From positions 1-27,536 of the forward strand of contig JAEZMI010000253.1 of NCBI GenBank assembly GCA_023414975.1: 27,536 bases of DNA. The letters run 5' to 3'. The notes under the pieces were generated by a model that was not told the DNA's origin, searched no databases, and was given only the letters and a program-made list of their open reading frames with translations. Position 1 is the first letter of the stretch, and each line of letters starts with the position of its first letter. This DNA is from Pseudomonadota bacterium. GTDB taxonomy: Bacteria; Pseudomonadota; Alphaproteobacteria; Rhizobiales; Xanthobacteraceae. This document shows, one piece after another, positions 1-6,788 of the stretch. Made by a program: the position numbers and the translations under genes.

Positions 1-1320
1 CTGTTCGGCGCGGCTATATTCCAGCTTCACCGGCCGGCCGGTCTTCAGCACGGCGAGCGCGACGATGTCCTCGACCAGCATTTCCTGCTTGCCGCCGAAG
101 CCGCCGCCGACACGGGCGGCGAAGACCCTCACCTTGTCGCGCGGCAGGCCCATGAGGTCGGCGAGCGCGTCGCGGGTCAGGAACGGCGTCTGGGTGGAGC
201 TGCGCAGGGTGAGGCGCCCGTCGGCATCCAGCCAGCCGATGGCGCCATGGGTTTCCAGATGCGCGTGCTGGAGCCGCTGGCTCTGGTAGCTCGCCTCATG
301 GATGACCTCCGCCGCCGCGAACCCCGCCGCGATATCGCCGGTCTCGCTGCGCAACTGCGCGACGATGTTGCGGGCCGGATCGGCGATGCGCGATTGCGGT
401 CCCTTGTCGCCATGCAGCGCCGGCGCGCCCTCCTGCATCGCCGCCTCCGGGTCGAACACCGCCGGCAGCGGGTCGTAAGCGACGCGGATCAGCGCGCACG
501 CCGCCTCCGCCACCGCCTCGCTCTCGGCCACCACGGCGGCGACACGCTGGCCGATATGGCGGATGACGGGATCGAGCACCCGGCTGTCGTCCACATCGTC
601 CGTCGCATGGTGATGGCGCGCGGTGGAGAACAGCCGCGCCGGGGCATCCTCATGGGTGAGCACGGCGACGACGCCCGGCAGCGCCCGCGCCGCCGCCGTG
701 TCGATGGCGCGGATGCGCGCATGGGGCACGTCCGCTCGCAGGATCTTCATGTGCAGCAGCCCGGCAAGCTCTCCCTCGGGCGCGACGTCCATCGTGTAGC
801 GCGCCGCGCCGGTCACGATCGCCGGCCCCGCGGGGGCGGGCACGTTGCGGCCCACCGCCCCGCCCGCCGCATCGGCGTGGACATGGGTGACGCCCCCAAT
901 CGCCTCGGCGATGGCCCGGTAGCCCGTGCAGCGGCAGAGATTGCCCTTCAGCGCGCTGGCGAGGTCGTGGGTCTGGCTCTGGTCGAGCGCGGCGGCGGTC
1001 ATCACCATGCCCGCCGTGCAGAAGCCGCACTGGAAGCCCTGCGCGTCGAGAAAGGCCTGCTGCATCGGGTGCAGGCCGGGCGCGGGCGCGAGGTCGGCGA
1101 GCCCCTCGATGGTCGTCACCGCCGTCTCCTCGGCGCGGAAGGCCGGGTAGAGGCAGCTATGCACCGGCGCGCCGTCGACATGGACGGTGCAGGCGCCGCA
1201 ATCGCCGGCGTCGCAGCCCTTCTTCACCCCGAACCAGCCGAGCTCGCGCAGCAGCGTGCGCAGGCACTGGCCGGGGCGCGGCGTCACCTCGAAGGGGCGT
1301 GCGTTGACGGTGAGCCTCAT
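1..1320 (-). CDS. Xanthine dehydrogenase-type oxidoreductase, fused [2Fe-2S] and molybdopterin-binding subunit (partial, 3' end off window)
   Basis: The reading frame starts at 1320 and stays open to the left edge, so the C-terminus is missing (440 codons seen). Residues 1 to about 155 form a two-cluster ferredoxin module. The first cluster motif is GCDAGDCGACTVHVDG followed by a fourth Cys. The second is CGFC followed by CRCTGYR. From about residue 170 the molybdopterin domain begins, with a typical small a/b domain (GAARYTMDV, later RVAAVVAES) and the loop VGGGFGGK near the edge. Members hydroxylate purines or other N-heterocycles and pass electrons from Mo through 2Fe-2S to FAD. The start overlaps the stop of the FAD subunit gene as ATGA, so the two are translationally coupled. 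With urate oxidase upstream, hypoxanthine/xanthine oxidation to urate is the likely job. Another heterocycle cannot be excluded because the substrate-pocket residues are off the window. The 2Fe-2S module is joined to the Mo subunit, not to the FAD subunit. Confidence 0.9.
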   Translation of the reverse strand, partial: MRLTVNARPFEVTPRPGQCLRTLLRELGWFGVKKGCDAGDCGACTVHVDGAPVHSCLYPAFRAEETAVTTIEGLADLAPAPGLHPMQQAFLDAQGFQCGFCTAGMVMTAAALDQSQTHDLASALKGNLCRCTGYRAIAEAIGGVTHVHADAAGGAVGRNVPAPAGPAIVTGAARYTMDVAPEGELAGLLHMKILRADVPHARIRAIDTAAARALPGVVAVLTHEDAPARLFSTARHHHATDDVDDSRVLDPVIRHIGQRVAAVVAESEAVAEAACALIRVAYDPLPAVFDPEAAMQEGAPALHGDKGPQSRIADPARNIVAQLRSETGDIAAGFAAAEVIHEASYQSQRLQHAHLETHGAIGWLDADGRLTLRSSTQTPFLTRDALADLMGLPRDKVRVFAARVGGGFGGKQEMLVEDIVALAVLKTGRPVKLEYSRAEQ

Positions 1321-2135
1321 GCGTCCCCCGCCAGTTCGCCGCGGATTTCGCGCGCGAAGAGAAAGGTCATGTGCCGCCGCCAGTCGGGCCGCCCATGGAT
1401 GTCGTCATAATAAAGCCCCGCAGGGATCGCCGCCTCCAGCCGGTCCGCGAGTTCCCCCTCGCCGGGCATGCGTTCGAAGGCGAGAACCACCGGGTGGCGC
1501 GTCGCCGCCGTCACGGTGAGGCGGAAGGCGCCGGCCTCGTCCCGCGTGCCGATGAGCAGCACGCCGGAGCGGCCGAGCGGGGTAAGCGAGGCCCGGCGGA
1601 ACGCGGCGGCGCGGCGCAGCGCGCGGGCGGGAATCTCCACCGCCCGCAGCACCTCGCCGGGCGCGAGCGCGACGTCGAGCGGGCCGCGCACGAAGTCGGC
1701 GACGGGCAGGCGCCGCTCCGTCCCGCCGGGGCCCCAGATCAGCGCCTCGCCCTCCAGCGCGCTGGCGAGCGAGATCATCGGCCCGGCGGGCAGGCCGAGG
1801 CAGATGTTCCCGCCCACCGTCGCCATGTTCCATATCTTGAAGGAGGCGAGGAAGGCGCGGCAGCATTCGCGCACCAGCCAGCCCGCGCGCCACTCCGCCG
1901 GCAGCTCCAGCCCGTCGAGCCGCGCCACCGTGCAGGTCGCGGCGATGGTGAGCCCCGCCCCGCTCAGCTCCAGCGGCGTCCAGCCGAGGCGCGAGAGATC
2001 GACGAGGCGCCGCGCCGCCGGCTGAGGCTCGGAGAACAGCCAGGTGCCGCCGGCGAGGCACACATCGCCGGCCGTGAGCGCGAGATCATCGCGCCCCCGT
2101 GGCCGCAGCACCGCCTGTACCGCGTTGAGATCCAC
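1317..2135 (-). CDS. FAD-binding subunit of xanthine dehydrogenase-type molybdoenzyme
   Basis: This 272-residue protein has the layout of the CoxM/XdhC-type FAD-binding family (usual length 260 to 300). The N-terminal motif AGGTWLFSEPQP corresponds to the first FAD pyrophosphate-binding loop (usually AGGT.L). The second loop is the segment ATVGGNICLGLPAGPM (usually TiGGNi....a.Dl). The C-terminal part fits the CO dehydrogenase flavoprotein C-terminal domain. It would carry electrons from the iron-sulfur module to the final acceptor. It lies between urate oxidase (6 bp gap upstream) and the fused Fe-S/Mo subunit (4 bp ATGA overlap downstream), so the three genes form one minus-strand operon. 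No separate small Fe-S subunit gene is present, in agreement with that domain being fused to the downstream protein. Confidence 0.88.
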   Translation of the reverse strand: MDLNAVQAVLRPRGRDDLALTAGDVCLAGGTWLFSEPQPAARRLVDLSRLGWTPLELSGAGLTIAATCTVARLDGLELPAEWRAGWLVRECCRAFLASFKIWNMATVGGNICLGLPAGPMISLASALEGEALIWGPGGTERRLPVADFVRGPLDVALAPGEVLRAVEIPARALRRAAAFRRASLTPLGRSGVLLIGTRDEAGAFRLTVTAATRHPVVLAFERMPGEGELADRLEAAIPAGLYYDDIHGRPDWRRHMTFLFAREIRGELAGDA

Positions 2136-2141
2136 GCCCGC

Positions 2142-2981
2142 TCAGCCCCGCCCCACCGTGCACGCGATCTGCCCGTGCGGCTCGTCGGTCGGCGTGAAGA
2201 CCTGCCCGTCGAAGGAGCGGCCGAAGGGTGAGAGGTCGATGGGCAGGTAATGCTTGTTCGGGCAGGCCAGCGAGATTTCGGCGATTTCCGGCACGGCCGC
2301 GAGCGCCGCCTCTCCCATCAGATACATCGTGTTCTGCACGCCAGGGCTATAGGTCGTGGCGAACACCTTGAGCGCCGCGTCGAGCAGCGCCGCATTCGCC
2401 TGCGCATAGGACGCCGGCTTGCCGGCCCATACCCAGCCCGCATCCATGGCCGTGGCGAAAAGCCGGTCGGCGGTCGGCTTCAACGTCGTCGCCTCGTCGA
2501 ACCAGTAATTCTCCCAGCCGGACTGCGTAGTCTTCAGGAAGGTGAAGCCGCTGATGCCGGAGGTCAGCGTGCGCGCCGCGCGGCTGGCGGCCAGGGTGAC
2601 GAAAGGCCGGCCATTGCCATCGAGCGTGAAGGCGTGGCCGTGGGCGGCGCCATCGATGGCGATGCGGCTCCATTTGGTCTCGCTCGCGCTCACCTCGACG
2701 CCCGCGACATGGTCGTAGCGGGTGAGGAAATGGTCGGCGATGAGGCCGATGAAGTCTTCATTCTCCGCCGCCACATGGTCGCGGGCGAGGAAGTTGACGA
2801 TGTTCTTGATCGAATCCGTGGCTACCACCGCGCTGTTGTCGCCTTGTGTGTAGGCGGCCTCGAAAGCGCCGGTCAGCATCACCTGCACATTCAGTTCGCG
2901 CACCTCGTGCCGCGCACTGTCACGCGCCACCCGCATCACCCTCACGCGGCCCTTGCCATAGCTGTTGCGGATCAGCGTCAT
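2142..2981 (-). CDS. uox: Urate oxidase (uricase)
   Basis: Cofactor-free urate oxidase converts urate to 5-hydroxyisourate. The protein has 279 residues, in the usual range of 280 to 300. Visible signatures are an N-terminal SYGKGRVRVMRV segment carrying the catalytic Lys, VVATDSIKN carrying the conserved Thr-Asp pair, FTFLKTTQSGWENYWFDEAT and an Arg further on for urate binding, and a C-terminal NKHYLPIDLSPFG carrying the catalytic His. The ATG at 2981 is preferred over an upstream in-frame ATG at 3089 because a GGGAGGGAAC ribosome-binding site stands directly before it and family homology begins there. It is the first gene of a minus-strand operon with the two molybdoenzyme subunits, so the pathway hypoxanthine/xanthine to urate to 5-hydroxyisourate is likely. 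No hydroxyisourate hydrolase or OHCU decarboxylase gene is in the window. Confidence 0.95.
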   Translation of the reverse strand: MTLIRNSYGKGRVRVMRVARDSARHEVRELNVQVMLTGAFEAAYTQGDNSAVVATDSIKNIVNFLARDHVAAENEDFIGLIADHFLTRYDHVAGVEVSASETKWSRIAIDGAAHGHAFTLDGNGRPFVTLAASRAARTLTSGISGFTFLKTTQSGWENYWFDEATTLKPTADRLFATAMDAGWVWAGKPASYAQANAALLDAALKVFATTYSPGVQNTMYLMGEAALAAVPEIAEISLACPNKHYLPIDLSPFGRSFDGQVFTPTDEPHGQIACTVGRG

Positions 2982-3114
2982 GTTCCCTCCCCCTCGGGCT
3001 ACCGCCCACCCTCTCCGGCCGCGCCATGCGAAAGCGATGCCAGTAGGCCCGCGCCCCGCAGGTCGGTCGGACCCCGCATGTTCTATCATGGACTTAGAGG
3101 GCGATTCACCGATC

Positions 3115-3129
3115 AGATTGGTTCAATCT
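3115..3129. promoter_or_regulatory. Operator-like palindrome between uricase and SDR genes
   Basis: AGATTG-gtt-CAATCT is a perfect 6 bp inverted repeat with a 3 bp centre in the 266 bp space between two divergent genes (uricase on minus, SDR on plus). Its position would suit an operator for either gene. No regulator gene is adjacent, and the site may be chance. Confidence 0.3.
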
Positions 3130-3247
3130 CATCGGATCGCGCCCTCGGCTTGAACCGCCGGGGCGAGAAAAGCACCCGTTCCCCGAAACGGGTGGCGGGC
3201 GCCCCCGGCATGCCTCACCCTGCGCCACCCGCCCCGAGGAACCGCCG

Positions 3248-3307
3248 ATGACCGAACCGCCGATGACCGAGACCCCGACGACCGAGCCCCCGATGATCGA
3301 GACCCCG
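3248..3307 (+). repeat. Four 15 bp tandem repeats at the SDR gene start
   Basis: Units lie at 3248-3262, 3263-3277, 3278-3292 and 3293-3307, each of the form ATGACCGAGACCCCG with one to three changes. They keep the reading frame and give a pentapeptide repeat ahead of the Rossmann fold. Confidence 0.9.
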
Positions 3308-4072
3308 CGCCGCCTCTTCGGCCTCGACGGGCGTGTCGCCCTCGTCACCGGGGCGGGGCGCGGCCTCGGCTGGGAGATCGCCCGCGCGCTGGCGCAGGCC
3401 GGGGCGCGCGTGCTCATCAACGGGCGGGACGGCGACCGGCTCGCCACCGCGGCACGGGCCATCGCGGCGGCCACCGGCCGGGCGGTCGAGACGAGCGTGT
3501 TCGATGTCGCCGATGGCGAGGCCGGGCGCGCTGCCATCGCCGGCATCGCGGCCCGCTTCGGCCGGCTGGACATTCTGGTGAACAATGTCGGCATGCGCGA
3601 CCGGCGCCCGCTGAAGGACTTCACCCGCGCCGAGATGCAGGCCCTGCTCGACGCCAATCTCGTGGCCCCCGCCCTGCTCGCGCGCGAGGCGGCGGAGGTG
3701 ATGGCGCGCCACCGTCACGGACGAATCATCAACGTGTCCTCCATCGCCGCGGACGTGATCTATGGCCATGACCCCGTCTACAGCGCGGGCAAGGCGGGGC
3801 TGAACGGCCTCACCCGCGCGCTCGCCGTCGACTATGCCCGGCTCGGCATCACCAGCAACGCGATCGCGCCGGGGATGTTCGCCACCGAAACCAACGCGGC
3901 GATGGTCGCCAACCCGGAGGTCGCGGCCTTCGTCGATCGGCGCATCCCCATCGGCCGCTGGGGCCAGCCGCAGGAGCTCGGCCCGGCCGCGGTCTTCCTC
4001 GCCTCCGACGAGGCCTCCTTCGTCAACGGCCATGTGCTCGTGGTCGATGGCGGGCAGACCGTGCGGATGTAG
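3248..4072 (+). CDS. SDR-family oxidoreductase, gluconate 5-dehydrogenase-like
   Basis: A classical short-chain dehydrogenase of 274 residues. It shows the NAD(P)-binding loop TGAGRGLG (about residues 35 to 42), the NNVG motif, a catalytic Ser in NVSSIAAD, and the YSAGK catalytic Tyr/Lys pair. The C-terminus VNGHVLVVDGG is typical of the gluconate 5-dehydrogenase / 3-oxoacyl-ACP reductase group. FGLDGRVALVTG at the start of the fold and INGRD after beta-2 point more to the gluconate 5-dehydrogenase subgroup, but the substrate cannot be assigned. The start at 3248 has GAGGA 7 bp upstream. The first 20 residues are a repeat (MTEPP MTETP TTEPP MIETP) encoded by four 15 bp units and lie outside the fold. 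Three of the units begin with ATG, so the true start could be 3248, 3263 or 3293. It is divergent from uricase. Confidence 0.88.
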   Translation: MTEPPMTETPTTEPPMIETPRRLFGLDGRVALVTGAGRGLGWEIARALAQAGARVLINGRDGDRLATAARAIAAATGRAVETSVFDVADGEAGRAAIAGIAARFGRLDILVNNVGMRDRRPLKDFTRAEMQALLDANLVAPALLAREAAEVMARHRHGRIINVSSIAADVIYGHDPVYSAGKAGLNGLTRALAVDYARLGITSNAIAPGMFATETNAAMVANPEVAAFVDRRIPIGRWGQPQELGPAAVFLASDEASFVNGHVLVVDGGQTVRM

Positions 4073-4175
4073 CGCCCGCCGGCCGGAGCGGCGCCCGCCA
4101 TTTCGGAACGGAAACACCGGGAAGTCCGGCCAAAAATGCTTTACAGCGGTCTTCCGCCAGCAAAGGGAGGACCGG

Positions 4176-4820
4176 ATGAACTTCAGCGAAGAACTGCGAC
4201 AGGCCAATGCCGTGGATTGGACCGCGGCGAAGAACCACCGCTTCGTCGACGAGATCTTCGCGGGCACCGTTTCGGAAGACGTCATGCGGCGTTATCTGAC
4301 GCAGGACTATCAGTTCATCGACGGTTTCGTCGCTCTTCTGGGCATGGCGATCGCCACAGCCGACCATTTCGCGCCCCGCGTGCGATTCGCCCAGTTCGCG
4401 GCGATGATCACCAGCGACGAGAACACCTATTTCATCCGCGCCTTCGACGCGCTCGGCGTGCCCGAGGGCGAGCGCCATGCGCCCGCCGTCACCAGCGCGA
4501 CCGCCGGCCTCCAGGCGTTGATGCAGGAAGCGGCGGCGAGCCGCAGCTATGCCAACTGCCTCGCCGTGCTCACCGTCGCCGAATGGCTCTATCTCGACTG
4601 GGCCGACCGGCCGGGCGCGACCTTGCCTGCCGCTTTCATCCACGCCGAGTGGATCACCCTGCACAATAACCGCGACTTCCGCAGCTTTGTGAACTGGCTG
4701 CGAGGTGAACTCGACCGTGTCGGCGCCGCCAGCGATCCAAGACAACGCGAATCAGCAGCGGATTTCTTCTCCCGCGCCGTCGTATTCGAACGGGCTTTCT
4801 TCGATCATATCTACGACTGA
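4176..4820 (+). CDS. TenA/THI-4/PQQC-family protein, Glu-class (TenA_E)
   Basis: A 214-residue all-helical protein of the TenA family, which in its best known members hydrolyses thiamin breakdown products to salvage the pyrimidine moiety. N-terminal landmarks are F...TVSEDVMRRYLTQDYQFIDGF, where TenA has a conserved Q-D-Y/F helix. The site that carries the nucleophilic Cys in the classical class (PCxxxY) reads TVAEWLYLDWA here: no Cys, and a Glu three residues before the Tyr. This is the pattern of the TenA_E subclass. The C-terminal HAEWITLHNN...FVNWL also fits. The start at 4176 follows GGGAGG at 4166-4170 with a 5 bp spacer. No thiamin genes are adjacent, so the substrate is open. It shares direction with the SDR gene 103 bp upstream, and co-transcription is possible but unproven. 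Confidence 0.8.
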   Translation: MNFSEELRQANAVDWTAAKNHRFVDEIFAGTVSEDVMRRYLTQDYQFIDGFVALLGMAIATADHFAPRVRFAQFAAMITSDENTYFIRAFDALGVPEGERHAPAVTSATAGLQALMQEAAASRSYANCLAVLTVAEWLYLDWADRPGATLPAAFIHAEWITLHNNRDFRSFVNWLRGELDRVGAASDPRQRESAADFFSRAVVFERAFFDHIYD

Positions 4821-5170
4821 TACGCGCATCTCATACTTGCTGACGCTTCGCGTAGCGGCATCTACACTTCAACCACGCTACTTCTGGATGCAAAGTTCAA
4901 TCCTGGGCATATTTTGGCAGGGCGTTCGTTTTACCGGTACCAGGACGCCACCCGGCCGATCGCCGGCTCAAGAAACCAGGCGAAGCAAGGATTTTTTAGT
5001 CCCCGGCGGCGCCAAAACCGCGATCTCCGGCCCAGAACGACGATCATTGGCAGCATCATGATGCCGTCAACGAAGTTTTTATCTTTGCCGAGGCTTCGGT
5101 TTTTACCGATTACTTATTGACGTTGACGGCGGTGGTGTTACACCAATGCCGTTCGCGATGGAGGAAATAT
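4821..5170 (+). promoter_or_regulatory. Gene-free, A+T-richer region upstream of mucR-type gene
   Basis: This 350 bp stretch has clearly lower G+C than its surroundings and no convincing gene; the small open frames in it lack ribosome-binding sites and recognisable sequence. MucR proteins bind degenerate A/T-rich sites and usually repress their own gene, so this is a plausible autoregulatory region. Near its end, two abutting TTGACG hexamers (5117-5122 and 5123-5128) could serve as a -35 element. No clear -10 was found. Confidence 0.4.
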
Positions 5171-5629
5171 ATGTCCGAACAGGAAAGCTCGTCGGTTGAC
5201 TATCTCGGCCTTACTGCTGATGTCGTTGCCGCTTTCGTTGGCAATAATAGCGTCCCCGCGACCGAGCTCCCCGATCTGATCGCCAAGGTGCATGGCGCTC
5301 TGCTTCGCCTCACGGCCCCGGCCCCGGCGGCGGTGGAAGAAGTGCTGAAGCCGGCGATCCCCGTGAAGAAATCCGTGACGCCGGAATATATTATCTGCCT
5401 TGAGGACGGACTGAAGTTCAAGTCGCTCAAGCGTCATCTGCGGACGAAGTACAACATGACGCCCGAGGAATACCGGGCGAAATGGGGCCTGCCGAACGAT
5501 TATCCGATGGTCGCCCCGAGCTATGCGGAAGCCCGCTCCAACCTCGCCAAGAAGATGGGCCTCGGCCAGCAGCGCAAGAAGCCCGTCGCCCCGGCCCCGA
5601 AGCCCCGCACCCGCAAGAAGGCGGCCTGA
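5171..5629 (+). CDS. Ros/MucR-family transcriptional regulator
   Basis: A 152-residue protein with the full Ros/MucR architecture. The N-terminal helical region holds the LTADVVAAFVGNNSV signature and LPDLI, implicated in oligomerisation. The DNA-binding domain follows at about 70 to 130, with the highly conserved SLKRHL, MTPEEYRAKWGLP, DYPMVAPSYAEARS and AKKMGLG. The tail is basic. The zinc-finger ligands are incomplete: Cys76 and His89 remain, the second ligand is Asp79, and the positions that hold the last His pair in Ros (HLTTHH) are Lys93-Tyr94 (HLRTKY). Zinc-free MucR homologues are known from Mesorhizobium. The start at 5171 has GGAGGAAATAT directly upstream. MucR proteins control exopolysaccharide, motility and their own gene, and a surface-glycan operon begins 436 bp downstream. 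Confidence 0.93.
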   Translation: MSEQESSSVDYLGLTADVVAAFVGNNSVPATELPDLIAKVHGALLRLTAPAPAAVEEVLKPAIPVKKSVTPEYIICLEDGLKFKSLKRHLRTKYNMTPEEYRAKWGLPNDYPMVAPSYAEARSNLAKKMGLGQQRKKPVAPAPKPRTRKKAA

Positions 5630-5679
5630 GGGCTCCCGACCGGCGGCGCGGCACACGTCGCCTGCCGGCGGGACGATGA

Positions 5680-5713
5680 TTGAGAAAAGCTCCGGGTTGA
5701 GAAAAGCCCCGGC
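5680..5713 (+). repeat. 17 bp tandem duplication covering the terminator's left arm
   Basis: TTGAGAAAAGCTCCGGG (5680-5696) is followed directly by TTGAGAAAAGCCCCGGC (5697-5713), with 15 of 17 bases identical. The second copy supplies the 5' arm of the terminator stem. Confidence 0.85.
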
Positions 5714-5737
5714 AGGCCCCGCCCGCCGGGGCTTTTT
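5702..5737 (+). terminator. Rho-independent terminator after the mucR-type gene
   Basis: The arms AAAAGCCCCGGC (5702-5713) and GCCGGGGCTTTT (5725-5736) form a 12 bp stem with an 11 nt loop, running into TTTTT at 5733-5737. It lies 72 bp after the regulator's stop codon. Confidence 0.9.
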
Positions 5738-6065
5738 CATGCCCGCGCGCCGGCCTCCTTTCGGCAAGGCGGAGCACCCGAAGGCCGGAGGCCGCGATTT
5801 CGCCGGGCCCGAACGAACGGCATAGGATCTCCGTGCCGGATAATGCCCCGACATTCGCCGGCGCCGTGATCACCCTCCGGCCCCGCACGTCACGGGCAAC
5901 GCCATGGCCAAGAGGACCTCTGCGAACCGCTCAAGGCTGAATCGACGCCGGAGCGATGCCCTGAAGTCACGCCCGCTCGCAAAACCTGTGGTGAACTAAC
6001 TTCACATCTGTCCCCCCATGCGCTTTGGTGTAGAGGTGCTATGGTGCAGTGCGGCAGGTATCTGA
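5738..6065 (+). promoter_or_regulatory. Leader and presumed promoter region of the glycan operon
   Basis: There is no gene in these 328 bp between the regulator's terminator and the phosphatase start at 6066. Since the upstream transcript is terminated, the operon promoter must lie here. A small inverted repeat, GTGAA-ctaac-TTCAC, sits at 5991-6005, about 60 bp before the start codon. No sure -35/-10 pair could be assigned. Confidence 0.4.
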
Positions 6066-6788
6066 ATGAGCGACGTGCGACCCCTTCTGGAAGCCGTGGA
6101 CGAGATGGTCCTACAGGATCTTCCGACAATCCTGTCCATGCGCCGCAACATCACCTGGAAGGACGACGGCAGTCCGGTCACCGAGGCGGACCTGCGCGTG
6201 GAGAAGAATGTCCACGCTTTCCTCGCTCAGCATCTGCCCGGCCTCACCTTCATCAGCGAAGAGAGCTACACGCCCGGCGCGGACGGCGAGGCGGCCGAGA
6301 CCGCGGCGGGCTGGACCGCCGTGCTCGACCCGATCGACGGCACGGAAAACTTCTGCTCGGGCTTCAGGGAATGGGGCGTCTCGCTCTCCATCTGGCGCGA
6401 CGGCGCGCACCAGGCGAGCGCGATCCTGCTGCCGGAACTCGGCGACCGCCTCATCAGCGGCGATGCGCTGGACTATCAGCGTTCGCGCATCATCGGCTTC
6501 TCCTCGACCATCACGGATGAGCTGGCCGCGCGCGTCGCGCGGGCGGGAGAAGCCCGGATCATGGGCTGCGCAGCCTACAACCTGTTCAACGTCACACGCG
6601 GGGCACTGGCCGGATTCTCGAATCCGGCCGGCGCCAAGAGCTGGGACATCCTCGCGGGCCTCATGCTGGCGCGGGAGCACGGCTGCGCTATCGAAGTGGA
6701 GGGGGCACTTTATGGCGGACACTATCTCCGACCTGATCGCAAATATCGCTTCGACATACGCCACCGATACGATCTTCATCCTCGGTAA
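6066..6788 (+). CDS. Inositol-monophosphatase-family sugar phosphatase
   Basis: A 240-residue member of the Mg2+-dependent inositol monophosphatase / HisN / CysQ fold. Metal-site motifs are all present: DDGSPVTEAD (residues 33-42), SEES (64-67), the diagnostic LDPIDGTENF (87-96) and KSWDILAGLMLA (191-202), with the WD pair holding the third metal ligand. The family removes phosphate from inositol phosphates, histidinol phosphate, PAP or sugar phosphates, and sequence alone does not say which. As first gene of a sugar operon it may dephosphorylate a phosphorylated intermediate, as KdsC does for Kdo-8-phosphate; that is inference. The C-terminus after the WD motif is short and basic, and its last 25 codons overlap the next gene by 77 bp. 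The ribosome-binding site before 6066 is weak (GGCAGG). Confidence 0.85.
   Translation: MSDVRPLLEAVDEMVLQDLPTILSMRRNITWKDDGSPVTEADLRVEKNVHAFLAQHLPGLTFISEESYTPGADGEAAETAAGWTAVLDPIDGTENFCSGFREWGVSLSIWRDGAHQASAILLPELGDRLISGDALDYQRSRIIGFSSTITDELAARVARAGEARIMGCAAYNLFNVTRGALAGFSNPAGAKSWDILAGLMLAREHGCAIEVEGALYGGHYLRPDRKYRFDIRHRYDLHPR

Noticed and set aside
247..1410. A 387-codon plus-strand frame opposite the molybdoenzyme
   Set aside because: The minus strand encodes intact 2Fe-2S and Mo-domain motifs through the same region. The plus frame is a shadow.
2982..3089. In-frame N-terminal extension of uricase to an ATG at 3089
   Set aside because: It has no uricase homology, and a strong ribosome-binding site marks the ATG at 2981.
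3215..4285. A 356-codon minus-strand frame opposite the SDR gene
   Set aside because: Composition is typical of antisense shadows, and it crosses two real genes on the other strand.
4821..5120. Small plus-strand open frames in the A+T-richer gap before mucR
   Set aside because: They overlap the tenA end or lack ribosome-binding sites, and their translations show no family character.
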